Source of the DNA: CAYLXN01 sp964388235
GTDB lineage: Bacteria > Patescibacteriota > Saccharimonadia > Saccharimonadales > Saccharimonadaceae
NCBI GenBank assembly: GCA_964388235.1
Contig: CAYLXN010000004.1
Coordinates: 1 to 49,349 of the forward strand
Direction of reading: 5' to 3'
Length of the DNA stretch: 49,349 nt
The notes under the pieces were generated by a model. That model searched no databases. It was not told where the DNA came from and was given only the letters and a program-made list of their open reading frames with translations. Positions 16,511-25,033 of this stretch are shown here, one piece after another (positions within the stretch are counted from its first letter, which is position 1; each line of letters opens with the position of its first letter). Made by a program: the position numbers and the translations under genes.

Positions 16511-16887
16511 GTCGGTGCCACTCCCATAGCAAATAAAATCAAGCAAATAACCGGTATAACCGGCATCAATAACCAAAAAACTACCTGCAAAATCCCCATC
16601 ACTAGCCTACCCGTCAAGGCAATGATCCCCACCAGCATCACCAGCGAACGCATAAAAGCACCGATAAGTCTGGATACCAATTTGCCAACTAGCGCCTGAA
16701 TCTTAGCTTCTAAACTACCCTTGACGTTAGAATTGGCATCGAGCATCCTGAACGGTTGAAAAAGCGTCTTCAATAGCAATCCAATCGAGAAAAAATCTGC
16801 CAGTTGCGAAAGCTTAGCCTTGATCATGCTGATCTGTTTGACGAAGCCAGCTCCATACCACCAGCTGAAAAAACTTGCAATTAACAT
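16498..16887 (-). CDS. Small membrane protein preceding the Clp ATPase
   Basis: 129 aa with an aromatic N-terminal helix (ASFFSWWYGAGF), a conserved-looking LLKTLFQPFRML segment and two or three strongly hydrophobic helices in the second half. Function is unknown. Its leaderless start at 16887 and its 13-nt overlap with the Clp ATPase gene make it the first gene of that operon. A membrane partner, receptor or substrate-delivery subunit for the anchored ATPase is a reasonable guess from position only. Confidence 0.7.
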   Translation of the reverse strand: MLIASFFSWWYGAGFVKQISMIKAKLSQLADFFSIGLLLKTLFQPFRMLDANSNVKGSLEAKIQALVGKLVSRLIGAFMRSLVMLVGIIALTGRLVMGILQVVFWLLMPVIPVICLILFAMGVAPTWLQ

Positions 16888-16893
16888 AACTTA

Positions 16894-16899
16894 ATTATA
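16894..16899 (-). promoter_or_regulatory. -10 box of the membrane protein-Clp operon (leaderless)
   Basis: TATAAT on the minus strand, 6 nt before ATG 16887. It faces away from the murT promoter 22 bp off. Confidence 0.7.
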
Positions 16900-16920
16900 C
16901 CTTAAGCAAAATAAATAAGC

Positions 16921-16926
16921 TATAAT
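16921..16926 (+). promoter_or_regulatory. -10 box of murT-gatD (leaderless)
   Basis: TATAAT 6 nt before ATG 16933, predicting transcription from the start codon. Confidence 0.7.
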
Positions 16927-16932
16927 AAAAGC

Positions 16933-18198
16933 ATGAAAATTAATTTAGCATTTATTTTGACCAAAATTATTTCTAAATTAAGTCGAATTTATGGCGGCGG
17001 TTCAGCATTGCCTGGATTGATTTTAGAAAAACTAGCTCCCGACTTCACTAAAACGAAACTATCTCAACTGAAATACGGCGTGGTGGTAATTTCTGGCACC
17101 AATGGCAAAACTTCAACTACAAAAATACTAGCCCAAATTTTAACCGATCAAGGGCTGAAAGTTTTCACCAATGACACTGGCAGCAATTTTTTTCGAGGTG
17201 TCAGCTCGGCGCTCATCCAGCAGAGTAATTTTAAGGGAGAATTAGCTGCTGATATCGCCGTCATCGAACTGGACGAAGCTCACGCGGTTCATTTTGTCAA
17301 ACAGATCAAACCAACCTATAGCTTACTACTAAATGTTCTACGCGATCAACTGGATCGCTACGCTGAGCTTGACAATGTCCAACGGATGTTGACTAAAATT
17401 GCTCAAGCTACCGCCACGACGGTCGTCCTCAACCGCCAAGACAGTCGAATAGCTCATATTTCAAGTCAGATTGATAATTTCCAATTTTATGGCTACGACC
17501 CTAAACTTGATGTAAAATTAACAACAATAGACAAACAAAAAAGCCCTTCATCTGACTTCAAGCCACTAGTTTTAATGAAAGATCATCAAAACAATCAAGC
17601 CACTTTTTCAGTTAAAAACCAAGAATTGACAGTTAATTTTAAACTTGATGGTATCTATAACCACTACAACGCCGCTGGCGCAATCGCTACCGCTGCGGTA
17701 ATTTTGGGTGATAAATTGGACTACCAGCAATTAAAGACTAGTCTAGAAAATATCCAACCAGCGTCTGGCCGAGGAGAGCGGTTCTATTACAACAACCAAC
17801 CAATTGACTTAATCTTAGTCAAAAACCCAACTGGTTTTCAACTGGCACTGAAGTCATTTTTAAATGAGTCGAGCAAGCTGATGCTAGCGATCAACGACGC
17901 TTATGCTGATGGTCGTGACGTGTCTTGGCTGTGGGATGTTGACTTTCAAGATCTCCAATCAGGTCAAGTTTTCATCACCACTGGCAGTCGCTGCTATGAT
18001 ATGTCACTCAGGCTGAAATACGATGACAAAAAAGCTGAACACGCTGAAGAATCATTAACGGTTGCCTTAAATAAATTTATTAACAGTCATCCTGATCAGC
18101 CCAAACAAATTTACGCCACCTACACCGCAATGACAAAAATTAGAAAACGTTTGCAAAAATTAACCAAAAAGAAAGGTCGCGATGCAGCCAAAAATTAA
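16933..18198 (+). CDS. murT: Lipid II isoglutaminyl synthase subunit MurT
   Basis: A 421-aa Mur-ligase-like subunit. With GatD it amidates the D-Glu of lipid II to D-isoglutamine, using ATP and glutamine at the cytoplasmic face. It has the P-loop VVISGTNGKTSTTK, the IELDEAHA strand, NHYNAAGAIATAA and the C-terminal DUF1727 domain. Known MurT structures carry a Cys4 zinc ribbon in the central domain. Here only one Cys is present in the whole protein (near the C-terminus), so that ribbon is missing or metal-free. It overlaps gatD by 17 nt. Confidence 0.9.
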   Translation: MKINLAFILTKIISKLSRIYGGGSALPGLILEKLAPDFTKTKLSQLKYGVVVISGTNGKTSTTKILAQILTDQGLKVFTNDTGSNFFRGVSSALIQQSNFKGELAADIAVIELDEAHAVHFVKQIKPTYSLLLNVLRDQLDRYAELDNVQRMLTKIAQATATTVVLNRQDSRIAHISSQIDNFQFYGYDPKLDVKLTTIDKQKSPSSDFKPLVLMKDHQNNQATFSVKNQELTVNFKLDGIYNHYNAAGAIATAAVILGDKLDYQQLKTSLENIQPASGRGERFYYNNQPIDLILVKNPTGFQLALKSFLNESSKLMLAINDAYADGRDVSWLWDVDFQDLQSGQVFITTGSRCYDMSLRLKYDDKKAEHAEESLTVALNKFINSHPDQPKQIYATYTAMTKIRKRLQKLTKKKGRDAAKN

Positions 18199-18904
18199 AA
18201 TCCTTCAGCTTTACCCAAAAGAATTAAACGTTTATGGAGATAATGGAAATTTATTAGTTATCAAACAGCGCTTGAAATGGCGTGGTATCGAGAGTGAAGT
18301 TTTGGAATACGGGGTCGGCGACTCATTCCCTAAGCAAGTAGATTTAATTCTAGCTGGCGGCGGGCAAAATTCCAATCAGCTAAAAATAATGTCCGATTTG
18401 CAAAAAATCAAAACACATTTAGAGCAATTGATTGTCAACAATACACCGATGTTGGCGGTCTGTGGCTCATATCAATTACTCGGAAAATACTTCCTGACTC
18501 AAGAAGGTAAAAAAATTGACGGCTTAGGCATAATCGACGCCTTTACCGAGGCCAAAGACAAACGCTTGATTGGTAATGTGACTTCAGTTTCGGATATTTT
18601 TGAAGAAATTGTGGGCTATGAAAATCATTCTGGGCAAACTTTCTTGGGAAAATCTGCCAAACCTTTGGCTCGAGTAATTCGCGGCCACGGCAACAATCAA
18701 GATGACGAAACCGAGGGGGTGTTGTTTCACAATTTAATTGCCACCTACCTTCACGGACCACTACTGGCTAAAAACCCCAAGATCGCAGACTGGCTGATCG
18801 CTCAGGCGATTAAAAATAAAACCAATCAAATCTCCGATCTAGCGCCACTGGATGACGATTTGGAGCGCAAAGCTCATCATCAAACTGCTCATCGGCCAAT
18901 TTAA
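18182..18904 (+). CDS. gatD: Lipid II isoglutaminyl synthase glutaminase subunit GatD
   Basis: A 240-aa class I glutamine amidotransferase (CobB/CobQ type) supplying ammonia to MurT. The nucleophile is Cys94 in LAVCGSYQLLG, the same position as in Staphylococcus aureus GatD. The catalytic His is in TYLHGPLL (191). AAAGG lies 5 nt before ATG 18182, inside murT, so the pair is coupled. Cell walls amidated this way are common in Gram-positive-type envelopes, and the pair fits a monoderm host. Confidence 0.92.
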   Translation: MQPKIKILQLYPKELNVYGDNGNLLVIKQRLKWRGIESEVLEYGVGDSFPKQVDLILAGGGQNSNQLKIMSDLQKIKTHLEQLIVNNTPMLAVCGSYQLLGKYFLTQEGKKIDGLGIIDAFTEAKDKRLIGNVTSVSDIFEEIVGYENHSGQTFLGKSAKPLARVIRGHGNNQDDETEGVLFHNLIATYLHGPLLAKNPKIADWLIAQAIKNKTNQISDLAPLDDDLERKAHHQTAHRPI

Positions 18905-18925
18905 GGCTGGACTTTTGGTTCTGAA

Positions 18926-18936
18926 TATAATATAAT
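18926..18936 (+). promoter_or_regulatory. -10 region of tRNA-Pro
   Basis: Two overlapping TATAAT hexamers (18926-18931 and 18931-18936). The downstream one predicts a start near 18943, 7 nt before the tRNA. Confidence 0.6.
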
Positions 18937-18949
18937 TCATCTACACCAT

Positions 18950-19025
<76 letters not shown>

Positions 19026-19026
19026 T

Positions 19027-19057
19027 AAAAACTCGAGTTTAAGCTCGATGTTTTTTA
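19027..19057. terminator. Probable bidirectional terminator
   Basis: Stem AAAACTCGAG / CTCGA(T)GTTTT with one bulged base, flanked by A/T tracts on both strands. It sits between tRNA-Pro and the convergent thioredoxin-like gene. Confidence 0.6.
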
Positions 19058-19063
19058 TTTTTA

Positions 19064-19702
19064 CTAGATACTACAACTATCAACACACAATTCTGATTCA
19101 CGAATCAGAGCATTTAAGTCTTTCTTGAGCGATTCAACCCGCTTTTCAGTCCACCACTCATTGGGTGTGCCATCCTCAGATGTGTTCAGCGAAGACATGT
19201 TGTTATTGCCAAGTATTTTGCCTTGCCTGACCGCCACCACTTCCGGGACAAAGATCCGTGGTTTACCTTGATCGTCTTTATTGAGCTGCTTTTCCAGTAT
19301 TTTAACTAGTTTTTGATATTCAGCCGTATTGTCTTTTCTGATTTGCCGAACATCAAGATAATTGACCTGGCCCACTCCCTGCTCTCTAGCGACTTGATCG
19401 AGGTAAGTAACGTACTTTTGACACCATTTACATTCAGGAAAGCCAAAGTAAACCACACCCGTTCCGTTTTCTAACAGATCGATAACCTCTGTCGCATTTT
19501 TAAACACAAAAAGATTATCATCGGCCACCTCAGGATACAACTGTTTGAATTTCTGAGCATCAGATGTCACTTGAACCACTGGCTGATCTTCATTTTTTGC
19601 TGATCGAGTTTGATGCCAAACAAAATAACCAGCCCCTGCCAAAAGAATCACCAAGCCGATAATTGTTAAAATTAAATTAGTCTTTTTTTGTAGATTTTTC
19701 AT
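19064..19702 (-). CDS. Membrane-anchored thioredoxin-like protein
   Basis: 212 aa. One N-terminal helix (residues about 9-29) anchors it, with the rest outside. The thioredoxin-fold part holds VVYFGFPECKWCQKY with CKWC at 91-94, followed by a region containing PEVVAVRQGKI in the cis-Pro position. It probably handles thiol redox outside the membrane, for instance for cysteine-bearing pilins; that link is inference. ATG 19702 is chosen for its GGAG 7 nt upstream. It follows the LiaF-like gene closely. Two cysteines near the C-terminus are unusual for a thioredoxin. Confidence 0.75.
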   Translation of the reverse strand: MKNLQKKTNLILTIIGLVILLAGAGYFVWHQTRSAKNEDQPVVQVTSDAQKFKQLYPEVADDNLFVFKNATEVIDLLENGTGVVYFGFPECKWCQKYVTYLDQVAREQGVGQVNYLDVRQIRKDNTAEYQKLVKILEKQLNKDDQGKPRIFVPEVVAVRQGKILGNNNMSSLNTSEDGTPNEWWTEKRVESLKKDLNALIRESELCVDSCSI

Positions 19703-19722
19703 ACCTTCACTCCAAACAAAAA

Positions 19723-20673
19723 TCAATAACGGTTTAACTTAAAATTAGTCATGCCGCTGTTTAGTTTTATTTCGTAAACGGTCGCCGCTCGATCGATATT
19801 TGAAGATCGATAAACCTTTTCATCTTGAGATTCAAGATCTGAGAAATTGTTGTTGCTCAAGCCGCTTTCGTTGGTCAAAATCACGCCCGCTGAAACTGGC
19901 AACGACAGTTCGGCACTGCTCATGCCCAAGTCTAAATTGACCAGTACTCGTTTTTGGTCGACTGAATCAAGTTTTAATTTCACATCACTGGCACCAGAAT
20001 CAATATCAAGCTGCTGCAATTTTAAGCCGCTAAAATCAGCCTCCAGCTCACCTGCTCCAAAATCAATCTCAACCGATAGTGGTATTTTTTGGCCCAATTT
20101 AACGTTTGTTTGCAAATCGTTTAGATTAAGATTTTTCGAAGAACTACGCAATTGTATCTGCTCGGTTTCGCCTTCAAGCTGTCGATTAACGTCAAAACCA
20201 GTACCGTTATAGGTAATAATTTCGTCACTATCATGCTTTGCAATGGTTAGCTTTTTAGCGGCGCTAATTGCTATTTCCGCTCGCTTAGCGGTCTCCTGTT
20301 TTTCGAATGAGCCAGTGATCACTTGTCCCGACTGAGGCCGGTCTAAACTAACAACTCCCACCACCACCAAAGCTGCAAAAACAACAATCATAATCTGCCC
20401 AAAAACCGCCAACACTCGGAAAAATCGGCCTCGTTCCGCCAAAATTCCTAGACCAGCCAGCACCAAAATTAACGGCCAAAGACTAATCAATGCCCAAAAG
20501 TCTAAATTGACTAGCTCAAAACTATCAGCCACCAACAAAATACCCACCGCAATTAATAGCAAGGCCCAGAAAATTAAACCAGAATCATTTTTGTTGGTTT
20601 TTGGCAAACCAACAGTAGGTGCTTTAACTTCCTCAACTATCTCTGCCTCTTTTGTTATCTTATTTTTGGTCAT
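19723..20673 (-). CDS. LiaF-like membrane protein with toast-rack-type domain
   Basis: 316 aa. Three or four hydrophobic segments lie in the first 130 residues (LiaI/LiaF transmembrane-like, with a W-P-LILVLAGLGIL pattern). A beta-rich C-terminal domain follows with repeating S-G-A/D-G strands (IDFGAGELEADF, IDSGASDVKLKL, LDLGMSSAELSL), the look of a LiaF/toast-rack domain. Relatives sense or damp cell-envelope stress. AAGGAG lies 5 nt before ATG 20673, and the start overlaps the PspC-like gene by 14 nt. Confidence 0.75.
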   Translation of the reverse strand: MTKNKITKEAEIVEEVKAPTVGLPKTNKNDSGLIFWALLLIAVGILLVADSFELVNLDFWALISLWPLILVLAGLGILAERGRFFRVLAVFGQIMIVVFAALVVVGVVSLDRPQSGQVITGSFEKQETAKRAEIAISAAKKLTIAKHDSDEIITYNGTGFDVNRQLEGETEQIQLRSSSKNLNLNDLQTNVKLGQKIPLSVEIDFGAGELEADFSGLKLQQLDIDSGASDVKLKLDSVDQKRVLVNLDLGMSSAELSLPVSAGVILTNESGLSNNNFSDLESQDEKVYRSSNIDRAATVYEIKLNSGMTNFKLNRY

Positions 20674-21121
20674 TTTTACTCCTTTTATTGTAAGCATCTA
20701 ACACTAGCAATCCACAAACAATTAAACCGCCAGCCAACAATAACTGCTTCGGGTCAATCCAAGTCGGCAAAAAAGGCTTAATCAGCAAGAAAACACCTAT
20801 AAAAATCAAGCCACCAGCTAGCCACAAACTAAAAGTTGACTTGTCTAACTTATGCTCTAAATCATTAACGCTTTTTTCAAAGTTTTTACCAGCTTCAGTT
20901 ATAGATTTTTTTAAATCCTTTGCTGTGTCTTTTGTTTCGCCTCTTTCAGGAATTATCGCCCACGCCAAAAGATACAGCACAAACATAATCCCATCAGTTA
21001 GCAGAACTAAAGTAATCACAATTAGTCGCACAACTGTCGAGTCAATGTCAAAAGCCTCCGCTATTCCACCACAAACCCCAGCAATCATAGCATCATCTTT
21101 ACTTCGATAAATTTTATTCAC
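20660..21121 (-). CDS. PspC-domain protein
   Basis: About 153 aa. The N-terminus (KIYRSKDDAMIAGVCGGIAE) is the PspC domain with its C-G-G-I-A motif, followed by two hydrophobic segments, a short charged linker and two more helices. PspC proteins take part in phage-shock and LiaR-type envelope stress responses. It leads the stress trio PspC, LiaF-like, thioredoxin-like. The start is uncertain: GTG 21121 (GAGG 9 nt upstream) or TTG 21127. Confidence 0.8.
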   Translation of the reverse strand: MNKIYRSKDDAMIAGVCGGIAEAFDIDSTVVRLIVITLVLLTDGIMFVLYLLAWAIIPERGETKDTAKDLKKSITEAGKNFEKSVNDLEHKLDKSTFSLWLAGGLIFIGVFLLIKPFLPTWIDPKQLLLAGGLIVCGLLVLDAYNKRSKNDQK

Positions 21122-21177
21122 TTTCAATAACCTCTTTCCTATTACAGTTTTATTTTAGCATAAAACGTCAAACCAAA

Positions 21178-22185
21178 TTAAATATCTAAATCAGCCTCAA
21201 CGTCAAAATCGTCATCTTTAAGATTTTCAATCTTAACCGCTTTTTCGTAATTAGTTGATTTTTTAGAGAAGAAATCATGCTGCGTGGTCTCAGTGTTCAA
21301 TCCATTTAAAACTATCTGATTAATCTCACTTACTTCAAATTTCGGCTCTTTGCCCATATTAGTCAGAGCGCGGTTGGCGTTATATTTAATATAATTCTTC
21401 ACCTCTTGGGTCAGACCAATTTCAGCGTAGACATCATCAGTATACTTGTATTCGTTTTCCATCAAATCAGTCATCATGGCTTCCGTTTCAGCGTCGGCCT
21501 TCTTTTGGCCTTCTTTGGATAACTGTTGGTATTTTTCTTGAGCTAATTTACCCATAAACATTCCGTGTAACACTTCATCAGCCACAATTTTCTTAATAAT
21601 ATCGCCACTAGCTACCATTTCACCCTGACCAGCCAACCATAAAGGCAAGAAAAAGCCACTATAAAACAGCAAACTTTCTAGCAGAATCGACGTAATCATC
21701 GCCATATAAACATCATAATCCGACACCTGTTTGTTATCTAGCTGACGATAATACTTATCGATCACCCCTGCTTTGTATTGCAAATATGGATTGTCCTGAA
21801 CCCACTGAAAAATCTCGTCAATTTCCTGAGTACTAGCCACAGTCGTAAAGATGGTCGAATAAGATTTAGCGTGAATCGACTCCATCATGCAAGTGTAAGA
21901 CAAGACTGACTTATTTTGCATCGAATCAACAAAGTCAATTAATTTTGGCATACCAGTGTGACTTTGCAAGGTATCTAGTAGTGTCAACCCACCCAGAACT
22001 TGCTTGTAGGCTTCGCGAACAGCAGGCTCCAAGCCCCGATACGAATCAACATCTCTTGATGGAGTATATTCAGTATCGATCCAAAATTGGCGCAAATTCT
22101 GCTCCCAAAAAGTCGTCACATAATCATTTTCTGGAGTGTTCCAGTTGACTGCTTCAAAAATTTTCTGCTGTTTTTTCTTTGTCAT
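21178..22185 (-). CDS. nrdF: Class Ib ribonucleotide reductase, small subunit
   Basis: 335 aa. It houses the metal-tyrosyl radical used by NrdE. The ligand set is visible: Asp71, Glu102 and His105 (MESIHAKSYS), Glu170, Glu204 and His207 (DEVLHGMFMG). The radical Tyr is 109, four residues after the His. ATG 22185 has AGGAAG just upstream and was preferred over the in-frame GTG at 22209. Last gene of nrdI-(60 aa)-nrdE-nrdF. The NrdI neighbour implies a manganese-activated, oxygen-using class Ib enzyme. Confidence 0.95.
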   Translation of the reverse strand: MTKKKQQKIFEAVNWNTPENDYVTTFWEQNLRQFWIDTEYTPSRDVDSYRGLEPAVREAYKQVLGGLTLLDTLQSHTGMPKLIDFVDSMQNKSVLSYTCMMESIHAKSYSTIFTTVASTQEIDEIFQWVQDNPYLQYKAGVIDKYYRQLDNKQVSDYDVYMAMITSILLESLLFYSGFFLPLWLAGQGEMVASGDIIKKIVADEVLHGMFMGKLAQEKYQQLSKEGQKKADAETEAMMTDLMENEYKYTDDVYAEIGLTQEVKNYIKYNANRALTNMGKEPKFEVSEINQIVLNGLNTETTQHDFFSKKSTNYEKAVKIENLKDDDFDVEADLDI

Positions 22186-22198
22186 TTTCTTCCTTTCT

Positions 22199-24292
22199 TT
22201 AAACTCCACAACTCAAACAAACATTCATTACCGTCTTGCGAGTTCGAGTGTAGTAGAGTGATTTAAGTCCCATTTTATGAGCATAGATATAATACTTGGC
22301 TATATCACGAGTCGAATCTTGACTCTGAGTGTGCAAAATCACTGAGATACCTTGATCAATGTGCCGCTGAATAACTGCCATTAATTTTATGACATTTTTC
22401 TGATCCATATCATAAGCTGATTTATACAGGTGCATATTTTTATCGGTCATGTATGGCATCGGATAAAACGAACTGCTGTCACCGTAATCCCTAACTTCAA
22501 TTCGATCTGTTATTGGCATGACTGAAGCGGTCGAGTTGAGAATGTAAGACGTTGACTGATTTGGTGCAATTGCCAAACGATAGGCATTATAAAGACCGTG
22601 TTTTTTAACTTGTTTTGCTAATTTTTGCCAGTCATCTGCTGTTGGAATTTTAGTTTTAGCAAACAATTCTTTAACTTTGGCAGTTTTTGGAATTATGTCT
22701 TTGGTGATATATTTCTCAAAGTAAGATCCGTCGGCATAATCTGATTTATCAAAATGCTTGAAGGTTTTTTGCTTTTGCTTGGCAATCTCCATCGATGCTT
22801 CAATTGAGTAAAAGTTCATCATCATAAAGAAAACGTTGGCAAAATCAAGCGCTTCTCGACTTTCATAATCAATGCCATTTTTAACAAAGAAACCGTGCAA
22901 ATTCATCGCCCCCAAACCGACACTGTGAAAATCATCATTGCCCTTTTTGATCGATGGCACAATATCAATATTAGTGATGTCCGACACCGATGATAGCGAC
23001 TTGATAGCCGATTTAGTAGCCTGCTTGATGCGATTATTTTCCATCACATTTGCCACGTTAAGCGAGCCCAAATTACAGGAAATTCCGTAGCCAATTTTAT
23101 CTTTTTCATAATATTGGCCAATTTCGGAAACTTCACTCACTTGCATGATTTCAGTGCATAAGTTCGAAAACTTGACTGAACCAATCTTTCGCAGAGGGTG
23201 GTTTTTGTTGGCCGCACCCTTGAAGAACAGATATGGATAACCACTTTCCTTTTGCGTCTGAGCGATAGTGATCAGCAGCTTACGAGCGTTTAATTTTCGT
23301 TTCTCAACTTTTGGATTATCCAGCAATTTTTCATACATTTCATCCATATCCATTTCATCCAGCGGCACACCGTAAGCCTTGAGAACCGTCAACGGCTTGA
23401 AAACATAAAAAGCTTCGTCTTTAGCCACCAATTCCATGAATTTATCAGGCACTATTATTCCAATTGACAGAGTTTTAATCCTGATTTTTTCATCAATATT
23501 GATTTTTTTAGAGTCAAGGAATTCCTCGATATCCCAGTGAAAAATATTTAGATAAACCGCTCCAGCACCCGGACGCTGTCCCAGCTGATTGGCATAAGAA
23601 AAAACGTCTTCCAAAATTTTCATCACCGGCAAAACTCCGCTAGCGCGACCGTCGATATTTTTGATCGCCTCGCTTCTTGCACGTAGCTTGGACAAATTAA
23701 TCCCAACACCGCCACCAATCGATGACAATTTCAAGCAAGCGTCAATTATGTAGCCGATACCGGTCAAATTATCGCCCATCTCATCCAGAAAACACGACAC
23801 TAGCTGTCCAGCTCGCTTGCGCCCAGCATTGAGAAAAGTCGGCGTGGCCGGCTGATACTCTTGATTGATCATCATCTTGGCGTAATCCAAAGCCAATTCA
23901 ACATCGCCTTGCGCCAAATAGAGCGCCACTGCCGCAATTCGATCCTCATATCTTTCCAGAAAAAATTCACCCGTATTATCTTTAAGAGCGTAACTTTCAT
24001 AAAATTTAAAAGCTGCCATAAACGAGGCAAATCGAAACTTTTTCTTGTAGACTAAATCGAAAACTTGTTCAATTTCTTTGAATTTATACATTTTATAAAA
24101 ATCGATATAATAATCGTTTTTGATTAAATAATCCATTTTTTCTTTCAAACTGTGAAAAAACACTGTGTATTTATTGACATGGTCAACAAAATAACTATAA
24201 ACTGCCTCTTTGTCCTTCGATAGATCGTATCGATCGCCTGCTTCGCCAATTTTGATTTGGTTATTTAGCAAAATCCATTTTTTCAAACTCAT
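22199..24292 (-). CDS. nrdE: Class Ib ribonucleotide reductase, catalytic subunit
   Basis: A 697-aa protein that reduces ribonucleoside diphosphates to deoxy forms. It begins without an ATP-cone, as class Ib enzymes do. Active-site parts are Cys167 in QLVSCFLDEMGDN, the SNLCTEI motif (Asn, thiyl Cys and Glu) and ISCNLGSLN with the partner Cys. The tail ends in CLSCGV, the shuttle cysteine pair at 692 and 695. The start overlaps the preceding small gene by one base (TAATG). Length is normal, with no intein. Confidence 0.96.
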   Translation of the reverse strand: MSLKKWILLNNQIKIGEAGDRYDLSKDKEAVYSYFVDHVNKYTVFFHSLKEKMDYLIKNDYYIDFYKMYKFKEIEQVFDLVYKKKFRFASFMAAFKFYESYALKDNTGEFFLERYEDRIAAVALYLAQGDVELALDYAKMMINQEYQPATPTFLNAGRKRAGQLVSCFLDEMGDNLTGIGYIIDACLKLSSIGGGVGINLSKLRARSEAIKNIDGRASGVLPVMKILEDVFSYANQLGQRPGAGAVYLNIFHWDIEEFLDSKKINIDEKIRIKTLSIGIIVPDKFMELVAKDEAFYVFKPLTVLKAYGVPLDEMDMDEMYEKLLDNPKVEKRKLNARKLLITIAQTQKESGYPYLFFKGAANKNHPLRKIGSVKFSNLCTEIMQVSEVSEIGQYYEKDKIGYGISCNLGSLNVANVMENNRIKQATKSAIKSLSSVSDITNIDIVPSIKKGNDDFHSVGLGAMNLHGFFVKNGIDYESREALDFANVFFMMMNFYSIEASMEIAKQKQKTFKHFDKSDYADGSYFEKYITKDIIPKTAKVKELFAKTKIPTADDWQKLAKQVKKHGLYNAYRLAIAPNQSTSYILNSTASVMPITDRIEVRDYGDSSSFYPMPYMTDKNMHLYKSAYDMDQKNVIKLMAVIQRHIDQGISVILHTQSQDSTRDIAKYYIYAHKMGLKSLYYTRTRKTVMNVCLSCGV

Positions 24293-24474
24293 TATTCCCC
24301 CTGTAGATTATTCAAAAGTAGTTCATATGGGCGAACCACTGTTTGATTTTTGTCCGATAACAACCTCAGCAAAACAAATTTTTCTTCGGTTTTTTGGTTA
24401 ACTTTTATCGCCTCAACAACATATTGCTGCCCACTTTCAACGTAGGTTTGGTTTAATTCTAATTGATTTTTCAT
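24292..24474 (-). CDS. Uncharacterised 60-aa protein in the nrd operon
   Basis: A small, mostly beta-predicted protein with no cysteines (LELNQTYVESGQQYVVEAIK then VVRPYELLLNN). It overlaps nrdI by four bases (ATGA) and nrdE by one, so it is clearly translated as part of the operon. Its slot is where NrdH redoxin is often encoded, but without cysteines it cannot be a redoxin. A small RNR-binding or assembly factor is a guess from position only. Confidence 0.65.
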   Translation of the reverse strand: MKNQLELNQTYVESGQQYVVEAIKVNQKTEEKFVLLRLLSDKNQTVVRPYELLLNNLQGE

Positions 24475-24857
24475 TGCTCCCTTTCTATTTGATTGATTAT
24501 TTTGTTTATAATTTTTTGTCCATCGGCCACTTCAAATTTAGCTAAAATCGGCACATTATACTGTTGACTAATTTGATCCGCTGCCACAGCGTAAATCGCA
24601 CCCAAATTTCGATTTCCACTCGAACTAACACTCAACAATTGCTCGGAATTACGTTCTAAAAAATTCTTGGTAGCCGGAGGAATTTCCCCCGATCCAATAG
24701 TGTAAGTTATTAAATTAAAAGTCTCATCCAAAACTAAATTTGGAGCTATTTTGAGATATTTCCAATCTGGTCGATTTTTTGCGATCTGCTGGATAAATTT
24801 TTCAGTTGTACCCATCAAGCTATCGTAAACAATCACTGTTGCTTTTGTTTGTTTCAT
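24471..24857 (-). CDS. nrdI: Class Ib RNR flavodoxin NrdI
   Basis: 128 aa, a flavodoxin-like FMN protein that supplies the oxidant for assembling the Mn-tyrosyl cofactor of NrdF. It shows the phosphate loop YDSLMGTTEKF, the TYTIGSGEIPP strand and the NrdI signature SSSGNRNLG. First gene of the operon, with an AGAGG-type site and a leader of about 45 nt. Confidence 0.92.
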   Translation of the reverse strand: MKQTKATVIVYDSLMGTTEKFIQQIAKNRPDWKYLKIAPNLVLDETFNLITYTIGSGEIPPATKNFLERNSEQLLSVSSSGNRNLGAIYAVAADQISQQYNVPILAKFEVADGQKIINKIINQIEREQ

Positions 24858-24908
24858 GATGTTTCGCCTCTCTTGTTTTGAGAACTCACCTTCAAGTTCT
24901 TGATTATG

Positions 24909-24914
24909 ATTATA
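24909..24914 (-). promoter_or_regulatory. -10 box of the nrd operon
   Basis: TATAAT on the minus strand; predicted start near 24902. The leader contains a small hairpin (AGAACT / AGTTCT). No NrdR box pair was recognised. Confidence 0.55.
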
Positions 24915-25021
24915 TCATCAAAACGCTAGCGATAAATTAAAAAATGTTGTGTTTTTTAATAATAATCAAAATCGGTCGCCTAACTGCCAAATTCAAGCTT
25001 TACAACTAAGCTTAACTGGCG

Positions 25022-25027
25022 TAAAGT
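25022..25027 (+). promoter_or_regulatory. -10 box of the CapA-like gene (leaderless)
   Basis: TAAAGT ending 6 nt before ATG 25034, the spacing seen at other leaderless genes here. There is no Shine-Dalgarno. Confidence 0.45.
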
Positions 25028-25033
25028 AACAGC

